From: Flavobacterium sp.
GTDB lineage: Bacteria > Bacteroidota > Bacteroidia > Flavobacteriales > Flavobacteriaceae
Reading direction: 5' to 3'
NCBI RefSeq assembly: GCF_029945805.1
Contig: NZ_JAQSDH010000038.1
Location: 1-64,000, forward strand
DNA length: 64,000 nucleotides
The notes beneath the pieces were generated by a model. That model was not told the DNA's origin. It was given only the letters and a program-made list of their open reading frames with translations, and ran no database searches. A program made the translations under genes and the position numbers. Below, in pieces: positions 41,799-51,016 of the stretch (position 1 is its first letter; each line of letters opens with the position of its first letter).

Positions 41799-42979
41799 AA
41801 AACTTCTTTCTCAATTAGGAATTTCATCTGATTATCCAAATTGAATTCGAGTTGTGATTGTTTAAAGATCTGCCTTTTTTTTGTGTCCAAATCTGCTTTT
41901 CCTAGTGCAGAAATCGATTTAAGTTTTTCATTCAAATCAACATAGTTTCCAACCAATGCTACCCAACCCAGTTCATTGTCACGAACCATAGATTCGCCTT
42001 CGCCACCACCAAAATATAGTATCGGAAAACCAAGCGAACCATATTCAAAAATCTTCGATGGAACCGAACCGAAAATCCTAGTTTTTAAAGGAACTATCGC
42101 AATATCAAATGTTCTTAATTTTTCATGAAGATTTTTTCTTTCCATCATCCCGTGAAAGAATATGTTTTGGACTTTTTGAGCCGAAATCAACGTTTGTATT
42201 TGAGTTTTTTCAGCGCCATCACCAAAGATGTGAAATTCTATATTCAGTCCGTTTAAATCGATTTTTTGACACAATTCATAAACGCCTTGAGCAATTCCCA
42301 AAAGACCGGCGTAAAATAGTTGAATGGGTTGATTTTTGTCTGTTATTAATTCCAGTTCTGGACTATTGTGATCCGGAAAATTACGATACAAATAACATTT
42401 TTTATTCGGATACAATGAATGAATGTGCGTTATAATTTCATTAGATTGTCCTAAAATTAACGTTGCTTTTTTATAAATATAACGCTCCAAAAACAACGAG
42501 AACTTGTGCGAAAACGAATCTTTTTTCAGTGCATTTAATTCAACAGCAGCCAAGGGCCACAAATCAGAAACATTCAAAATAATCTTTTTGTTTTTAAGAG
42601 AAAGTACAAAAACAGAAATAAAAGAAAGCAATAACGGAGGCGATTGCACTACAACTTTATTCGGCGTTTTTTTTAACAATAAATAGAAAAATAAACTCAG
42701 TGAAAAAGACAAAACAGAAAGAATCCGAATCACTAGATTCTTACTAACACTTGGATAAATCCAAAGGCGGTTCACGGTGATATTGTCGCGATTTTCCGTT
42801 ACCGAAAATTTGCCTTTATATTCAGGGAATAATGCGCCTTGAGGATAATTTCCTAATGGACAAATAACAGAAACCTTGTAGTTGTTTTGATGAAGCTTTA
42901 ACGCCAATTGCTCAATTCTATTAGCAGCCGCGCCTTTTTCTGGCGGATAATAATTCGATATGATTAATATTCCTTCCAT
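41795..42979 (-). CDS. WbuB-like family 4 glycosyltransferase
   Basis: A 394-residue GT-B enzyme. The N-terminus (LIISNYYPPEKGAAANRIEQLA) and the GNYPQGALFPEYKGKF segment are typical of the WbuB/FnlC-type L-fucosamine or related transferases. The C-terminal half shows FYAGLLGIAQGVYEL, HIFGDGAEKTQI and PSKIFEYGSLGFPILYF. It is the last gene of a minus-strand trio and sits next to wecB, consistent with transfer of an N-acetylated aminosugar. Its start is bordered by inverted-repeat remnants at 42981-43024. Confidence 0.88.
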   Translation of the reverse strand: MEGILIISNYYPPEKGAAANRIEQLALKLHQNNYKVSVICPLGNYPQGALFPEYKGKFSVTENRDNITVNRLWIYPSVSKNLVIRILSVLSFSLSLFFYLLLKKTPNKVVVQSPPLLLSFISVFVLSLKNKKIILNVSDLWPLAAVELNALKKDSFSHKFSLFLERYIYKKATLILGQSNEIITHIHSLYPNKKCYLYRNFPDHNSPELELITDKNQPIQLFYAGLLGIAQGVYELCQKIDLNGLNIEFHIFGDGAEKTQIQTLISAQKVQNIFFHGMMERKNLHEKLRTFDIAIVPLKTRIFGSVPSKIFEYGSLGFPILYFGGGEGESMVRDNELGWVALVGNYVDLNEKLKSISALGKADLDTKKRQIFKQSQLEFNLDNQMKFLIEKEVF

Positions 42980-42980
42980 G

Positions 42981-43024
42981 TATGCTGAATTTATTTCAGT
43001 ATCTTAAATTTATTTCAGCATTTA
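42981..43024. repeat. REP-like inverted repeat between wbuB-like gene and wecB
   Basis: ATGCTGAA and TTCAGCAT form 8-base arms of a larger imperfect palindrome with an internal TTCAGTA. It resembles the interspersed flavobacterial element recalled as a TGCTGAA..TTCAGCA palindrome. It reaches the wecB stop codon. Confidence 0.6.
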
Positions 43025-44116
43025 CTGATTGTAGGTATTTAGCAGAATATCGATGATACGCTCAGAAGCTTTTCCATCCCAAAGTGCGGGAATTCCCGCT
43101 TTTCGAGGACCATCAACTAAAAAGGCACCAAATATTTTCTCTAGATTTTCAATAGATGTCCCAACTAAAGTGTTTGTTCCAATAGTCTGCGTTTCTGGTC
43201 TTTCGGTATTATTTCTCATGGTGAAACACGGAATTCCCAAAACAGTTGTTTCTTCTGAAATTCCACCCGAATCCGTGATCACTGCAAAACTATTTTTAAT
43301 CAGATACATAAAGTTCAAATACCCTTGCGGATCCACAAACAAAATATTTTTTAGTTGGAGATTGGTTTCTCCCAAAATGGCTTTAGTCCTTGGATGAATA
43401 GGGAAAATAATTTTCTTATCGCCAACCATTTTGTCAATTCCTTCCAGTAAATGAATCAGTGATTTTTCCTCGTCAACATTTGCCGGACGATGTAACGTTA
43501 GAATAATATAATTTCCAGTTTCTAGATGATATTCCGACCAAAATACTGGTGGTGAACTTCTATCTAAATTCTGGTAAAGCGTATCAATCATTACATTTCC
43601 AACAAAGTGAATTGATGCTGGATTAGCACCATATTTCAACAGATTTTCTCCAGCCCAAGTTGACGTTGTAAAGAAATAATCAGTAATACTATCGGTAACA
43701 ATTCGGTTAATTTCTTCAGGCATGGTCATGTCGCCCGATCGGATTCCCGCTTCAACATGGGTAACTTTTATATTCAATTTTTTGGCAACAATAGCGCAAG
43801 CCATAGTCGAATTTACATCGCCAACAACCAAAACTAAATCACAAGGATTTTGGATTAATTCCTGTTCAAAAGCAATCATAATGGCTGCTGTTTGAACTGA
43901 CTGCGAGCCACTTTTCACTTCTAAATTCGCATTCGGATGCGGAATATTCAATTCTTCAAAAAAAGTATCACTAAGGTTTTTATCATAATGTTGTCCCGTG
44001 TGAACCAATCGAAACGAGACGTCAGCACCATCTTGTTGCTTTTTTTCAATTGCTTTGATGATAGGTGCAATTTTGATAAAGTTAGGCCGTGCGCCGGCAA
44101 CTATTGTAATTTTCAT
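43022..44116 (-). CDS. wecB: Non-hydrolysing UDP-N-acetylglucosamine 2-epimerase
   Basis: A 364-residue GT-B-fold cytosolic enzyme giving UDP-ManNAc from UDP-GlcNAc. Landmarks are GARPNFIKIAPII at the N-terminus, VVGDVNSTMA (catalytic Asp), HVEAGIRSGDMTMPEEINR (catalytic Glu residues), LTLHRPANVDE (His) and TDSGGISEETTVLG. MRNNTERPET is the usual substrate-binding loop. The length is typical. Its stop meets REP-like remnants, and a second remnant lies upstream at 44117-44137. Confidence 0.94.
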   Translation of the reverse strand: MKITIVAGARPNFIKIAPIIKAIEKKQQDGADVSFRLVHTGQHYDKNLSDTFFEELNIPHPNANLEVKSGSQSVQTAAIMIAFEQELIQNPCDLVLVVGDVNSTMACAIVAKKLNIKVTHVEAGIRSGDMTMPEEINRIVTDSITDYFFTTSTWAGENLLKYGANPASIHFVGNVMIDTLYQNLDRSSPPVFWSEYHLETGNYIILTLHRPANVDEEKSLIHLLEGIDKMVGDKKIIFPIHPRTKAILGETNLQLKNILFVDPQGYLNFMYLIKNSFAVITDSGGISEETTVLGIPCFTMRNNTERPETQTIGTNTLVGTSIENLEKIFGAFLVDGPRKAGIPALWDGKASERIIDILLNTYNQ

Positions 44117-44170
44117 AGTTATGCTGAATTTAATTTACTGCGGTAGCCGCTGTGCTAGCGTCTGTATTAT
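44117..44170. other. Short gap with REP-like remnant and GC-rich patch
   Basis: TATGCTGAATTTAATTTA resembles half of the inverted repeat on the other side of wecB. A GC-rich patch (GCGGTAGCCGCTGTGCTAGCG) with a short GCGG/CCGC hairpin follows. Confidence 0.4.
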
Positions 44171-45484
44171 TTATTGTACTAAAGAAACAAACTGTTTCAA
44201 TTTTCCACTCTTGCTGCGTTCTAGTTTTTCTTTTCGATGAAAATAAAAAGTAAGTCCGCTTTCAAGATATTTTTCCGTGGCTTTATAAATATTTTGTATT
44301 TGAATTTCTGTCAATTCTAATTCGCTTACATATTCGATGTCAAAAGTATCGATTTTGGTTTGTTTTATCACAAATTCTTTGACATTTCCATCGTCTTCAA
44401 TAATGCTTTTCGTAACGTAGTAGAAGGTAAGGCCGGGCGATTTTTTTCCACTTGGTAAAATAGCAATGTCATTGGTTCGACCAATTAACTTCTTTAATAT
44501 TGGTTTTTTACAAGTGCTTTTTTCGTCCAAAATACCAACATCGCCAATATCATATCGAATGAACGGATGCGCTTTATTATAAAGTGAAGTAATCACGATA
44601 CGACCTTCTTTTCCGTAGGGTAAAACGGTATTGTTTTCATCAAGAATTTCTACAAATAAGGTTTCTGAATTCAGTTGCCATTCGCCTTTTGGGTTTTGGA
44701 AAGCAATTAAATCCAGTTCAGAAGCACCGTATTCATTGATAACCGGAATACCAAATTGTGTTTCGAGCAAGATTTTGTCATCCTCAAAAAGCATTTCAGA
44801 AGTGACCACACAGCATTTTAATGTGGGGCAAACCGAAGTTAAAATAACATTCTTTTTTTGCAGATATTTAGCAAATAAAACGATTGAGGAAGTATAACCA
44901 TTGATGTAATCAAATTTCTTATTTCGGAATTTTATCAGTACTTTTTCCAGCACAGCATCCGATAAATCAAAAATCGTAAATCGGTAGCGATTGCTTAAAA
45001 AATCTTTAATTCTTTCTTTTTTGTTCCCGATAAAATCTAGTGGAATTCCATAAAAACGAGCTTGTAGCGAGGCATTAAAATCGATTCCAAACCGGCCAAA
45101 CCGATGCATTATATTTGCCCAAGTCAGTGCGTGACAAAATTTATCCTTGGCAAAAATGAAGGGATCGCCGCTAGAACCTGAAGTTTTGTTTACATAAACA
45201 TTTTTTGTTGTAAATCCTTTTGAAAGTCTTTCTGCTAAAGGTTTCTGAAAGTCTTTTTTTGTCATTATTGGAAGTTCGTTCCAGTTTTGAAACGAAGGTT
45301 CCCCGACAAATTCACGATACGATTTATTATTTTTTAAATGATACTCAACAATTTCATTACGTTTTTCAACTGCGTATTTTTCAAAATCAGTTTCTGAAAA
45401 AGAAAGTATTTTTTGCAATTCAGCAGTAGCTTCCTTCATTGGAAAGCCATTTAATCGAAGCGATAAATTGAAAAGATGGAACAT
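44171..45484 (-). CDS. CapK/phenylacetate-CoA-ligase-like adenylate-forming protein
   Basis: A 437-residue protein of the PaaK/CapK group of the ANL superfamily. It has the P-loop-like NKTSGSSGDPFIFAKD (near residue 100), INEYGASELDLI (near 245), RYDIGDVGILD and LIGRTNDIAILPSGKK near the C-terminal hinge. CapK-type members lie in capsule and O-antigen clusters and are thought to activate a carboxylic acid for sugar acylation or to act on a sugar acid; the substrate here is unknown. It is the first gene of the minus-strand trio with wecB and the WbuB-like gene. Confidence 0.85.
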   Translation of the reverse strand: MFHLFNLSLRLNGFPMKEATAELQKILSFSETDFEKYAVEKRNEIVEYHLKNNKSYREFVGEPSFQNWNELPIMTKKDFQKPLAERLSKGFTTKNVYVNKTSGSSGDPFIFAKDKFCHALTWANIMHRFGRFGIDFNASLQARFYGIPLDFIGNKKERIKDFLSNRYRFTIFDLSDAVLEKVLIKFRNKKFDYINGYTSSIVLFAKYLQKKNVILTSVCPTLKCCVVTSEMLFEDDKILLETQFGIPVINEYGASELDLIAFQNPKGEWQLNSETLFVEILDENNTVLPYGKEGRIVITSLYNKAHPFIRYDIGDVGILDEKSTCKKPILKKLIGRTNDIAILPSGKKSPGLTFYYVTKSIIEDDGNVKEFVIKQTKIDTFDIEYVSELELTEIQIQNIYKATEKYLESGLTFYFHRKEKLERSKSGKLKQFVSLVQ

Positions 45485-45492
45485 AAAGCTAT

Positions 45493-45522
45493 AAAAAAAA
45501 GGGCTAACAAATGTCAGCCCTT
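45493..45522 (-). terminator. Intrinsic terminator of the T9SS protein gene
   Basis: Read on the minus strand, AAGGGCTGACATTTGTTAGCCCTT is a strong hairpin followed by a run of T. It lies between the T9SS gene and the CapK-like gene. Confidence 0.9.
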
Positions 45523-45544
45523 AAAAATACTATTTTATTTGGAA

Positions 45545-46864
45545 TTAATTTTTAAGAATTTTAACTACTTCTCTTTTGTTTTCAGAGCTTAATTCAAAGA
45601 AGTAAGCACCAGAAGAAAGAGCAGAAACATCTACATTATTTTCCATTCCGTTTAATGATTTAGTCATAACCGTTTTACCTGTTAAATCTGTAACTGATAA
45701 TTTGTAAGAATCAACATCAGTAGCAGAAATCGTAACAGTAGAGGTTGCAGGATTTGGATAAATTCTAAATTTAGCCGTTGCAGTAACTGTAGTAGTAGCT
45801 AATGGACTTGTTAATTTGAAAACACCATCAACTAAAGCGCCACTAAATCCAGCACACCATCCTGTTGTTGCATTTAAAAACGAAGAAACGCCTCTTTGAG
45901 CTCCAGATTCAACATCCGTCCAGGTAGTTCCATTGTCTGTACTTACAGAAGTTCCAACTGGTACCGCAGCAGAAGTAGCAACAATTGTTGTAGTTCCTGG
46001 TATATAAGTTAAAAGACGACGTGTTCCTGTGAAAGCAGCAGCAGCAGACCAAGTAGTACCACCATTTGATGTAGTGTAGAACGTATAAGTAGTTCCTACA
46101 GTTTTAAGTAAATATCCATTGGTTTCACTACTGAAAATTACTGTACCACTTTGAGCAGCGCTACCAAAATCAGTTAAAGGAGCTTGAGCTTTAGTCCAAG
46201 TAATTCCCGCATCATCAGTTCTCAATAAATTCCCTTTATTTGTAGTAAACCATAAAGTATTACCCACAGCAATTGGCGTATTATTATACCCATATTCGCC
46301 ACTCAACGGGTTTGGTAATGCAGCAGCAGAAATCTGAGTCCAGTTGTCACCACCATCAGTGGTTCTGTAAACTTCAAATTCCCCTAAACCTGAGCCAGTT
46401 GGATCACCATAAGCTATACCAACGTTTTCATTAAAGAAATACACTGAATTAAGGAAAGAAGCACCAGTAGTTTGAAATCCTGTAGACAATTGTTGGTTCC
46501 AAGAAGCTCCCCCGTCGGTAGTTTTGAAAATAACTCCATTTCCATCAGCTGGAACTAAGGCAGATACCCATGCAGTTGTAGCGCTAACAGCACTAATATT
46601 ATTAATTTCCAAATCTGGATTTCCTAGATCAACAACTCCTGCACTCCATGAAGCACCACCATTTGTAGTTCTTGTGAACTCTTGGACGTTGGCAGCAGCA
46701 CCTGAACCGTCGTAAGCTAAAGCCCAAACGGTATTGGCATCAACAATTTTAATTTGATTTAAACCTCTGCTGTCATCTGCAAATCCAGTAAATTGCGAAG
46801 TCCACTGTGCATTAATAGTTGATGAAAGGGCAATTAATGATAATGAAAGTAATAGTTTTTTCAT
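45545..46864 (-). CDS. T9SS-exported YCF48/BNR-repeat protein
   Basis: A 439-residue secreted protein. The signal peptide ends near SSTINAQ (residue 19). The middle consists of repeated Asp/Asn-Gly-Gly-x-x-Trp motifs (TTNGGASW, TTDGGASWNQ, TTDGGDNWTQ, TDDAGITWTK, TSNGGTTWSA, STDNGTTWTD), which are BNR/YCF48-type beta-propeller blades. The last about 75 residues (FRIYPNPATSTVTI ... GAYFFELSSE ... VVKILKN) are a type A T9SS C-terminal sorting domain, so it is secreted across the outer membrane by the T9SS. The ligand is unknown. Confidence 0.92.
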   Translation of the reverse strand: MKKLLLSLSLIALSSTINAQWTSQFTGFADDSRGLNQIKIVDANTVWALAYDGSGAAANVQEFTRTTNGGASWSAGVVDLGNPDLEINNISAVSATTAWVSALVPADGNGVIFKTTDGGASWNQQLSTGFQTTGASFLNSVYFFNENVGIAYGDPTGSGLGEFEVYRTTDGGDNWTQISAAALPNPLSGEYGYNNTPIAVGNTLWFTTNKGNLLRTDDAGITWTKAQAPLTDFGSAAQSGTVIFSSETNGYLLKTVGTTYTFYTTSNGGTTWSAAAAFTGTRRLLTYIPGTTTIVATSAAVPVGTSVSTDNGTTWTDVESGAQRGVSSFLNATTGWCAGFSGALVDGVFKLTSPLATTTVTATAKFRIYPNPATSTVTISATDVDSYKLSVTDLTGKTVMTKSLNGMENNVDVSALSSGAYFFELSSENKREVVKILKN

Positions 46865-47099
46865 AATTTTTTATTTTAAACGATTAAATTTTAGGCCACT
46901 AAGGTAAAAAAAATATAACTATATAATAGTTTTAAAATAATATTAACATTCATTTTTTAGAAAGAACTTGATTATCAACCGAGTTAAGATAAATTTTATT
47001 TACTGATTTTTATCTTTAATAATGTAAAAAATAAAGAAGAATCACCTTATTTTTGCACCATTATTGATTCTGAAATAATTCAGAATAAACAACGCAACA
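46865..47099. other. Divergent intergenic stretch
   Basis: About 235 AT-rich bases between the T9SS gene and purD hold the purD promoter core at 47048-47055. Nothing else is recognised. Confidence 0.4.
47048..47055 (+). promoter_or_regulatory. Promoter core for purD (TAnnTTTG)
   Basis: TATTTTTG lies about 45 bases before the purD ATG. No TTG at ideal -33 spacing is seen. Confidence 0.45.
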
Positions 47100-48374
47100 A
47101 TGACAATTTTACTACTAGGTTCAGGCGGAAGAGAGCATGCCTTAGCATGGAAAATGCTGCAAAGTTCAAAATGCACGAAACTTTTTGTTGCGCCTGGAAA
47201 TGCTGGGACGGCTTCAATAGCAATGAATGTTCCTATAGATACAAACGATTTTAAAGCAATAAAAACTTTAGTACTTCAGGAAAAAATAGACATGGTAGTT
47301 GTGGGTCCAGAAGATCCATTGGTACTTGGAATTTATGATTTTTTCAAAAATGATTTGGAGCTAAGTCATATTGCCGTTATTGGTCCATCAGCAATCGGTG
47401 CTCAATTGGAAGGCAGTAAAGAATTTGCCAAAGAATTTCTTGTTAAACATAAAATCCCAACCGCTGCTTATGATAGTTTTACAGCAGCTTCGGTTGAAAA
47501 AGGGTGTGAATTTTTAGAAACACTGCAACCACCTTACGTTTTAAAAGCAGATGGATTAGCAGCAGGAAAAGGTGTTTTGATTCTACACGATTTGGAAGAG
47601 GCGAAAACCGAATTAAGAAATATGTTGGTTCATGCAAAATTCGGAATCGCAAGTGCAAAAGTAGTTATAGAAGAGTTTTTAGACGGTATTGAATTGAGTT
47701 GTTTCGTTTTAACCGATGGCGAAAATTATAAAATGTTGCCCACTGCCAAAGATTATAAAAGAATAGGAGAAGGCGATACCGGTTTAAATACGGGCGGAAT
47801 GGGAGCCGTTTCTCCAGTTCCGTTTGCGGATGTGATGCTGTTGGAAAAGATAGAAAACCGAATTGTTAAACCAACTGTTACTGGTTTGCAGAAAGACGGA
47901 ATAGTATATAAAGGGTTTATTTTTATCGGATTGATCATTGTAAAAGGAGAACCAATCGTTATTGAATATAATGTTCGAATGGGTGATCCCGAAACCGAAG
48001 TCGTAATTCCGAGAATTAAATCTGATTTGGTTTCTTTGTTTCAGGCTGTTGCCGATGGAAAACTGAACGAAGTTTCGTTAGAAATTGATGCCCGAAGTGC
48101 TGCAACTGTAATGCTGGTATCTGGCGGATATCCCGAAGAATATTCAAAAGGTTATGAAATTTCTGGATTGGAAAATACGGAAGATTCTCTGGTTTTTCAC
48201 GCTGGAACTACACTTGAAAATGGAAAAGTACTGTCGAATGGCGGCAGGGTTTTGGCAATAACGTCGTATGGTACTGATTTCCACGAAGCCACAAAAAAAT
48301 CTTACCAAAATATAGATAAACTCTATTTTGATAAGATGTATTTTAGAAACGATATTGGGCTTGACTTACTTTAA
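47100..48374 (+). CDS. purD: Phosphoribosylamine--glycine ligase
   Basis: A 424-residue ATP-grasp enzyme for the second step of purine synthesis, joining glycine to phosphoribosylamine. It has the N-terminal ILLLGSGGREHALAWK, GPEDPLVLGI, the ATP-grasp core YVLKADGLAAGKGVLI, EEFLDGIELSCFVLTDG, DTGLNTGGMGAVSP and IEYNVRMGDPETEVVIPR. The C-terminal domain is complete. The last nine bases overlap the convergent DUF6341 gene. Confidence 0.97.
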   Translation: MTILLLGSGGREHALAWKMLQSSKCTKLFVAPGNAGTASIAMNVPIDTNDFKAIKTLVLQEKIDMVVVGPEDPLVLGIYDFFKNDLELSHIAVIGPSAIGAQLEGSKEFAKEFLVKHKIPTAAYDSFTAASVEKGCEFLETLQPPYVLKADGLAAGKGVLILHDLEEAKTELRNMLVHAKFGIASAKVVIEEFLDGIELSCFVLTDGENYKMLPTAKDYKRIGEGDTGLNTGGMGAVSPVPFADVMLLEKIENRIVKPTVTGLQKDGIVYKGFIFIGLIIVKGEPIVIEYNVRMGDPETEVVIPRIKSDLVSLFQAVADGKLNEVSLEIDARSAATVMLVSGGYPEEYSKGYEISGLENTEDSLVFHAGTTLENGKVLSNGGRVLAITSYGTDFHEATKKSYQNIDKLYFDKMYFRNDIGLDLL

Positions 48375-48596
48375 GAAAGAGTGCGCCGTAGTATCTTGGT
48401 TTTCTTCGTTTTGGTCTTGATGAATTTTTAATTGCTTGCACCAGTAGACAACAAAATAGGCACAAGTACCAATTGCAATCCAACTAACAATATTAGCAAA
48501 CCACCAACTGCTTAACTCTAAAGAGCGTAACGCGTCTAGTGGTACAAATAAAAAATCAACAAATAGTGATTGTATAGCTTCAAAAAATGCTCTCAT
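48366..48596 (-). CDS. DUF6341-like single-helix membrane protein
   Basis: A 76-residue protein with an N-terminal amphipathic segment (FFEAIQSLFVDFLFVPLDALR) and one transmembrane helix (about 32-52, WWFANIVSWIAIGTCAYFVVYW), followed by a polar tail. The DUF6341 name and its usual place beside DUF6427 and upp are recalled. Its 3' end overlaps the purD 3' end by nine bases on the opposite strand. The role is unknown. Confidence 0.75.
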   Translation of the reverse strand: MRAFFEAIQSLFVDFLFVPLDALRSLELSSWWFANIVSWIAIGTCAYFVVYWCKQLKIHQDQNEENQDTTAHSFLK

Positions 48597-48641
48597 TTTA
48601 TAAAATGTTATATTTACAGCACAAATGTATAAAATATCCTT

Positions 48642-49571
48642 ATGATAACAAGCATTTTCAAAAAATCTACGATAGTTAATTATAGCTTGATTGGAGTTTC
48701 ACTACTGGTTTTCTTTTTTTTGTACCTGTCAAATCATTTGGAAATAATGAATTCTAACAACGGTATTTTAAAAGCGACCTCTTTGATTACCTTGTTTATT
48801 AGTTCTTTTTTTCTCGTGAATTTTATTGTAAAAAAGAACGGATTAACTAAGGATTCTAGTTACACAGTCTTGTTTTTTTTATTATTTATTGTTCTTTTTC
48901 AATCGGTTTTTAGTGATTTAAGCATGCTCTTTTCCAACTTTTTTTTGCTTTTAGCAATTAGAAGGTTGATTTCTCTGCAAACTTTAAAAGCTCCAAAAGA
49001 AAAAATATTTGATGCTTCTATGTGGATTTTCATAGCAGCGCTTTTCCACTTTTGGTGCATCCTTTTTATTCTTTTGGTGTACATTTCAATAGTATTCCAT
49101 GCTTCGCGAGATTATAGAAATTGGTTGTTACCTTTTGTCGCTTTTTTTGCAACAGCTGTTATTTTTCTGTTTGCAGCATTACTTTTCGACACGGCGTGGA
49201 TTGACCATATTTTGTCTCAGACTCATACCAATTTCGAACTAAATTATTTCACCAATAATTATCAGAATGTTGCGCTATCCGCTTATGTTGTAATAGCCTT
49301 GTATTTTGTTTTGTCGATGATGTTGTCATTGACAAACCGACCAATAATATTGCAGGCGTCGTACAAAAAAATGATTTTTGCGTTCTTAATTGGTCTAGTC
49401 GTTTTTCTGATTTCTCCAGAAAAAAATAACGGAATGTTACTTTTTACATTCATGCCATTATCGGTTATGTGTACGACTAATATTGAGTATTCACAAAATA
49501 AAATGTATCAAGAAATAGTGTTGGCTTTAGTACTACTTGGAAGTTTATTTATCTTCTTTGTCCAATTATAA
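48642..49571 (+). CDS. DUF6427-like polytopic membrane protein
   Basis: A 309-residue protein with about eight transmembrane helices separated by short loops. FSNFFLLLAIRRLISLQTLKAPKEKIFDASMWIF is the best-conserved-looking part. The DUF6427 name is recalled from memory. It lies divergently from the DUF6341 gene and its end overlaps the convergent upp gene by six bases. Its topology resembles polysaccharide polymerases, but nothing shows that function, and its position in a purine/pyrimidine salvage setting gives no clear hint. Confidence 0.72.
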   Translation: MITSIFKKSTIVNYSLIGVSLLVFFFLYLSNHLEIMNSNNGILKATSLITLFISSFFLVNFIVKKNGLTKDSSYTVLFFLLFIVLFQSVFSDLSMLFSNFFLLLAIRRLISLQTLKAPKEKIFDASMWIFIAALFHFWCILFILLVYISIVFHASRDYRNWLLPFVAFFATAVIFLFAALLFDTAWIDHILSQTHTNFELNYFTNNYQNVALSAYVVIALYFVLSMMLSLTNRPIILQASYKKMIFAFLIGLVVFLISPEKNNGMLLFTFMPLSVMCTTNIEYSQNKMYQEIVLALVLLGSLFIFFVQL

Positions 49572-50219
49572 TTTGCTTCCGTAAGCCAAATCGCCTGCAT
49601 CCCCAAGACCAGGGACAATATAATTTTTTTCGTTAAGTTTTTCGTCTATAGCAGCGATCCAAAGATGGCAGTTTTGAGGAAGATTTTTTTGTAAGTATTC
49701 AATTCCTTCTGGAGCCGCAATGACAACGGCAATGTGGATTTCTTTCGGTTTTTGTTCCAAATGTAATTTATTCAAAACGGCGACAATCGATTGTCCGGTG
49801 GCTAACATGGGATCAATCAAAATCAGGTTTTTATTCTCAAATGACGGAGCTGCTTGATATTCTACCAGAATTTCAAAATCATCATCGTTGTTGTAATGAT
49901 GGCGGTACGCTGATACAAATCCGTTTTCAGCATTGTCAAAAATGTTCATAAAACCCGTATGTAAAGCCAATCCAGCACGAAGGATAGAACACAAAACCAC
50001 ATGATCAGCAATAGTTGTAGTGTGTTTGATTCCCAGAGGCGTTTGCACATCAATGTCTTTATATTCTAACGTTTTGCTCAATTCATACGCCATGATTTCA
50101 CCAATTCTTTCGATGTTTTTTCGGAAACGCATGCTGTCCTTCTGAATGTGAATATCACGAATTTGAGCCAAAAAATGATTAAGAATGCTATTATTTTCAG
50201 AAATATTGTGAAGATGCAT
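49566..50219 (-). CDS. upp: Uracil phosphoribosyltransferase
   Basis: A 217-residue salvage enzyme making UMP from uracil and PRPP. It has the PRPP-binding loop LIDPMLATGQSIVAVL near residue 125, an N-terminal RDIHIQKDSMRFRKNIERIGEIMAYE with conserved Arg residues, LRAGLALHTGF, and the C-terminal uracil-recognising YIVPGLGDAGDLAYG. The length is family-typical. It overlaps the convergent upstream-lying gene by six bases. Confidence 0.95.
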   Translation of the reverse strand: MHLHNISENNSILNHFLAQIRDIHIQKDSMRFRKNIERIGEIMAYELSKTLEYKDIDVQTPLGIKHTTTIADHVVLCSILRAGLALHTGFMNIFDNAENGFVSAYRHHYNNDDDFEILVEYQAAPSFENKNLILIDPMLATGQSIVAVLNKLHLEQKPKEIHIAVVIAAPEGIEYLQKNLPQNCHLWIAAIDEKLNEKNYIVPGLGDAGDLAYGSKL

Positions 50220-50258
50220 GTATGTAGAATTTGTATGTTTAGGTAAAAGTATAAAAAC

Positions 50259-50266
50259 TATCTTTG
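50259..50266 (+). promoter_or_regulatory. Promoter core for the DUF4254 gene (TAnnTTTG)
   Basis: TATCTTTG lies about 50 bases before the ATG at 50318. A TTG stands 25 bases upstream, slightly long. Confidence 0.5.
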
Positions 50267-50317
50267 CACTCGAGGCCTTTTGGTCGAATTGTATGAAATA
50301 AAATAAAATGTAAAGTT

Positions 50318-50923
50318 ATGTTTTCAAAATTTGCCTATTCTATATTTGAACAAAGTATCAAGGATTATCACGTTTACGACAATGTTGATCAACCCATTGA
50401 CAATCCCTATCCGAAAGAAAAAATTGAACATTTATTGTATTTTAAAAATTGGATTGACACCGTTCAATGGCATTTTGAAGACATCATCCGCGACCCAAAT
50501 ATTGATCCGATTGCTGCTTTGGTTTTAAAAAGAAGAATTGATGCTTCCAATCAGGAGCGAACTGATATGGTTGAATATATTGATAGTTATTTCCTTCAGA
50601 AATATAAAGAGGTTAAAGTAAAAGACAATGCCAAAATTAATTCTGAAAGTCCGGCTTGGACATTAGACCGATTGTCAATTCTGGCTTTGAAAATTTACCA
50701 TATGAATGACGAAGCTACTCGTACTGAAGCTTCACAAGAACATAGGGATAAATGCCAAGTAAAGTTAAATGTACTTCTTGAACAAAGAACGGATTTGTCA
50801 ACAGCAATTGATGATTTAATTACCGACATTGAAAACGGAGACAAATTCATGAAAGTGTATAAGCAAATGAAAATGTACAACGACGATGATTTGAATCCAG
50901 TTTTGTATCAGAATAAAAAATAA
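50318..50923 (+). CDS. DUF4254 family protein
   Basis: A 201-residue soluble protein, mostly helical and charged, with no signal peptide. The family features are the N-terminal FSKFAYSIFEQSIKDYH and the central DPIAALVLKRRIDASNQERTDMVE segment, plus SPAWTLDRLSILALKIYHM. DUF4254 genes commonly lie next to family 9 glycosyltransferases in Bacteroidota, as here, which suggests a role in lipopolysaccharide core synthesis; no biochemical activity is known to me. A palindromic repeat at 50934-51007 separates it from the GT9 gene. Confidence 0.85.
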   Translation: MFSKFAYSIFEQSIKDYHVYDNVDQPIDNPYPKEKIEHLLYFKNWIDTVQWHFEDIIRDPNIDPIAALVLKRRIDASNQERTDMVEYIDSYFLQKYKEVKVKDNAKINSESPAWTLDRLSILALKIYHMNDEATRTEASQEHRDKCQVKLNVLLEQRTDLSTAIDDLITDIENGDKFMKVYKQMKMYNDDDLNPVLYQNKK

Positions 50924-50933
50924 TTAAAAAATA

Positions 50934-51007
50934 TTTTAAACCATTAAGGTATTAAGAAAAATTAAGGTAAAACTTAATAACACTTAATACCTTACTGGTT
51001 TTTAAAA
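50934..51007. repeat. Interspersed inverted repeat, copy 1
   Basis: TTTTAAACCATTAAGGTATTAAG and its near-complement CTTAATACC...GGTTTTTAAAA are arms of about 23 bases around a spacer that itself contains ATTAAG and CTTAAT. It occupies almost the whole gap between the DUF4254 gene and the GT9 gene. Confidence 0.8.
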
Positions 51008-51016
51008 ACAAATAAA

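Noticed and set aside
43086..43099. Perfect palindrome GCGGGAATTCCCGC as an operator
   Set aside because: It lies within wecB near the C-terminal coding part (KAGIPAL), where the codons are plausible for the family; chance or a repeat remnant is likelier than a regulatory site.
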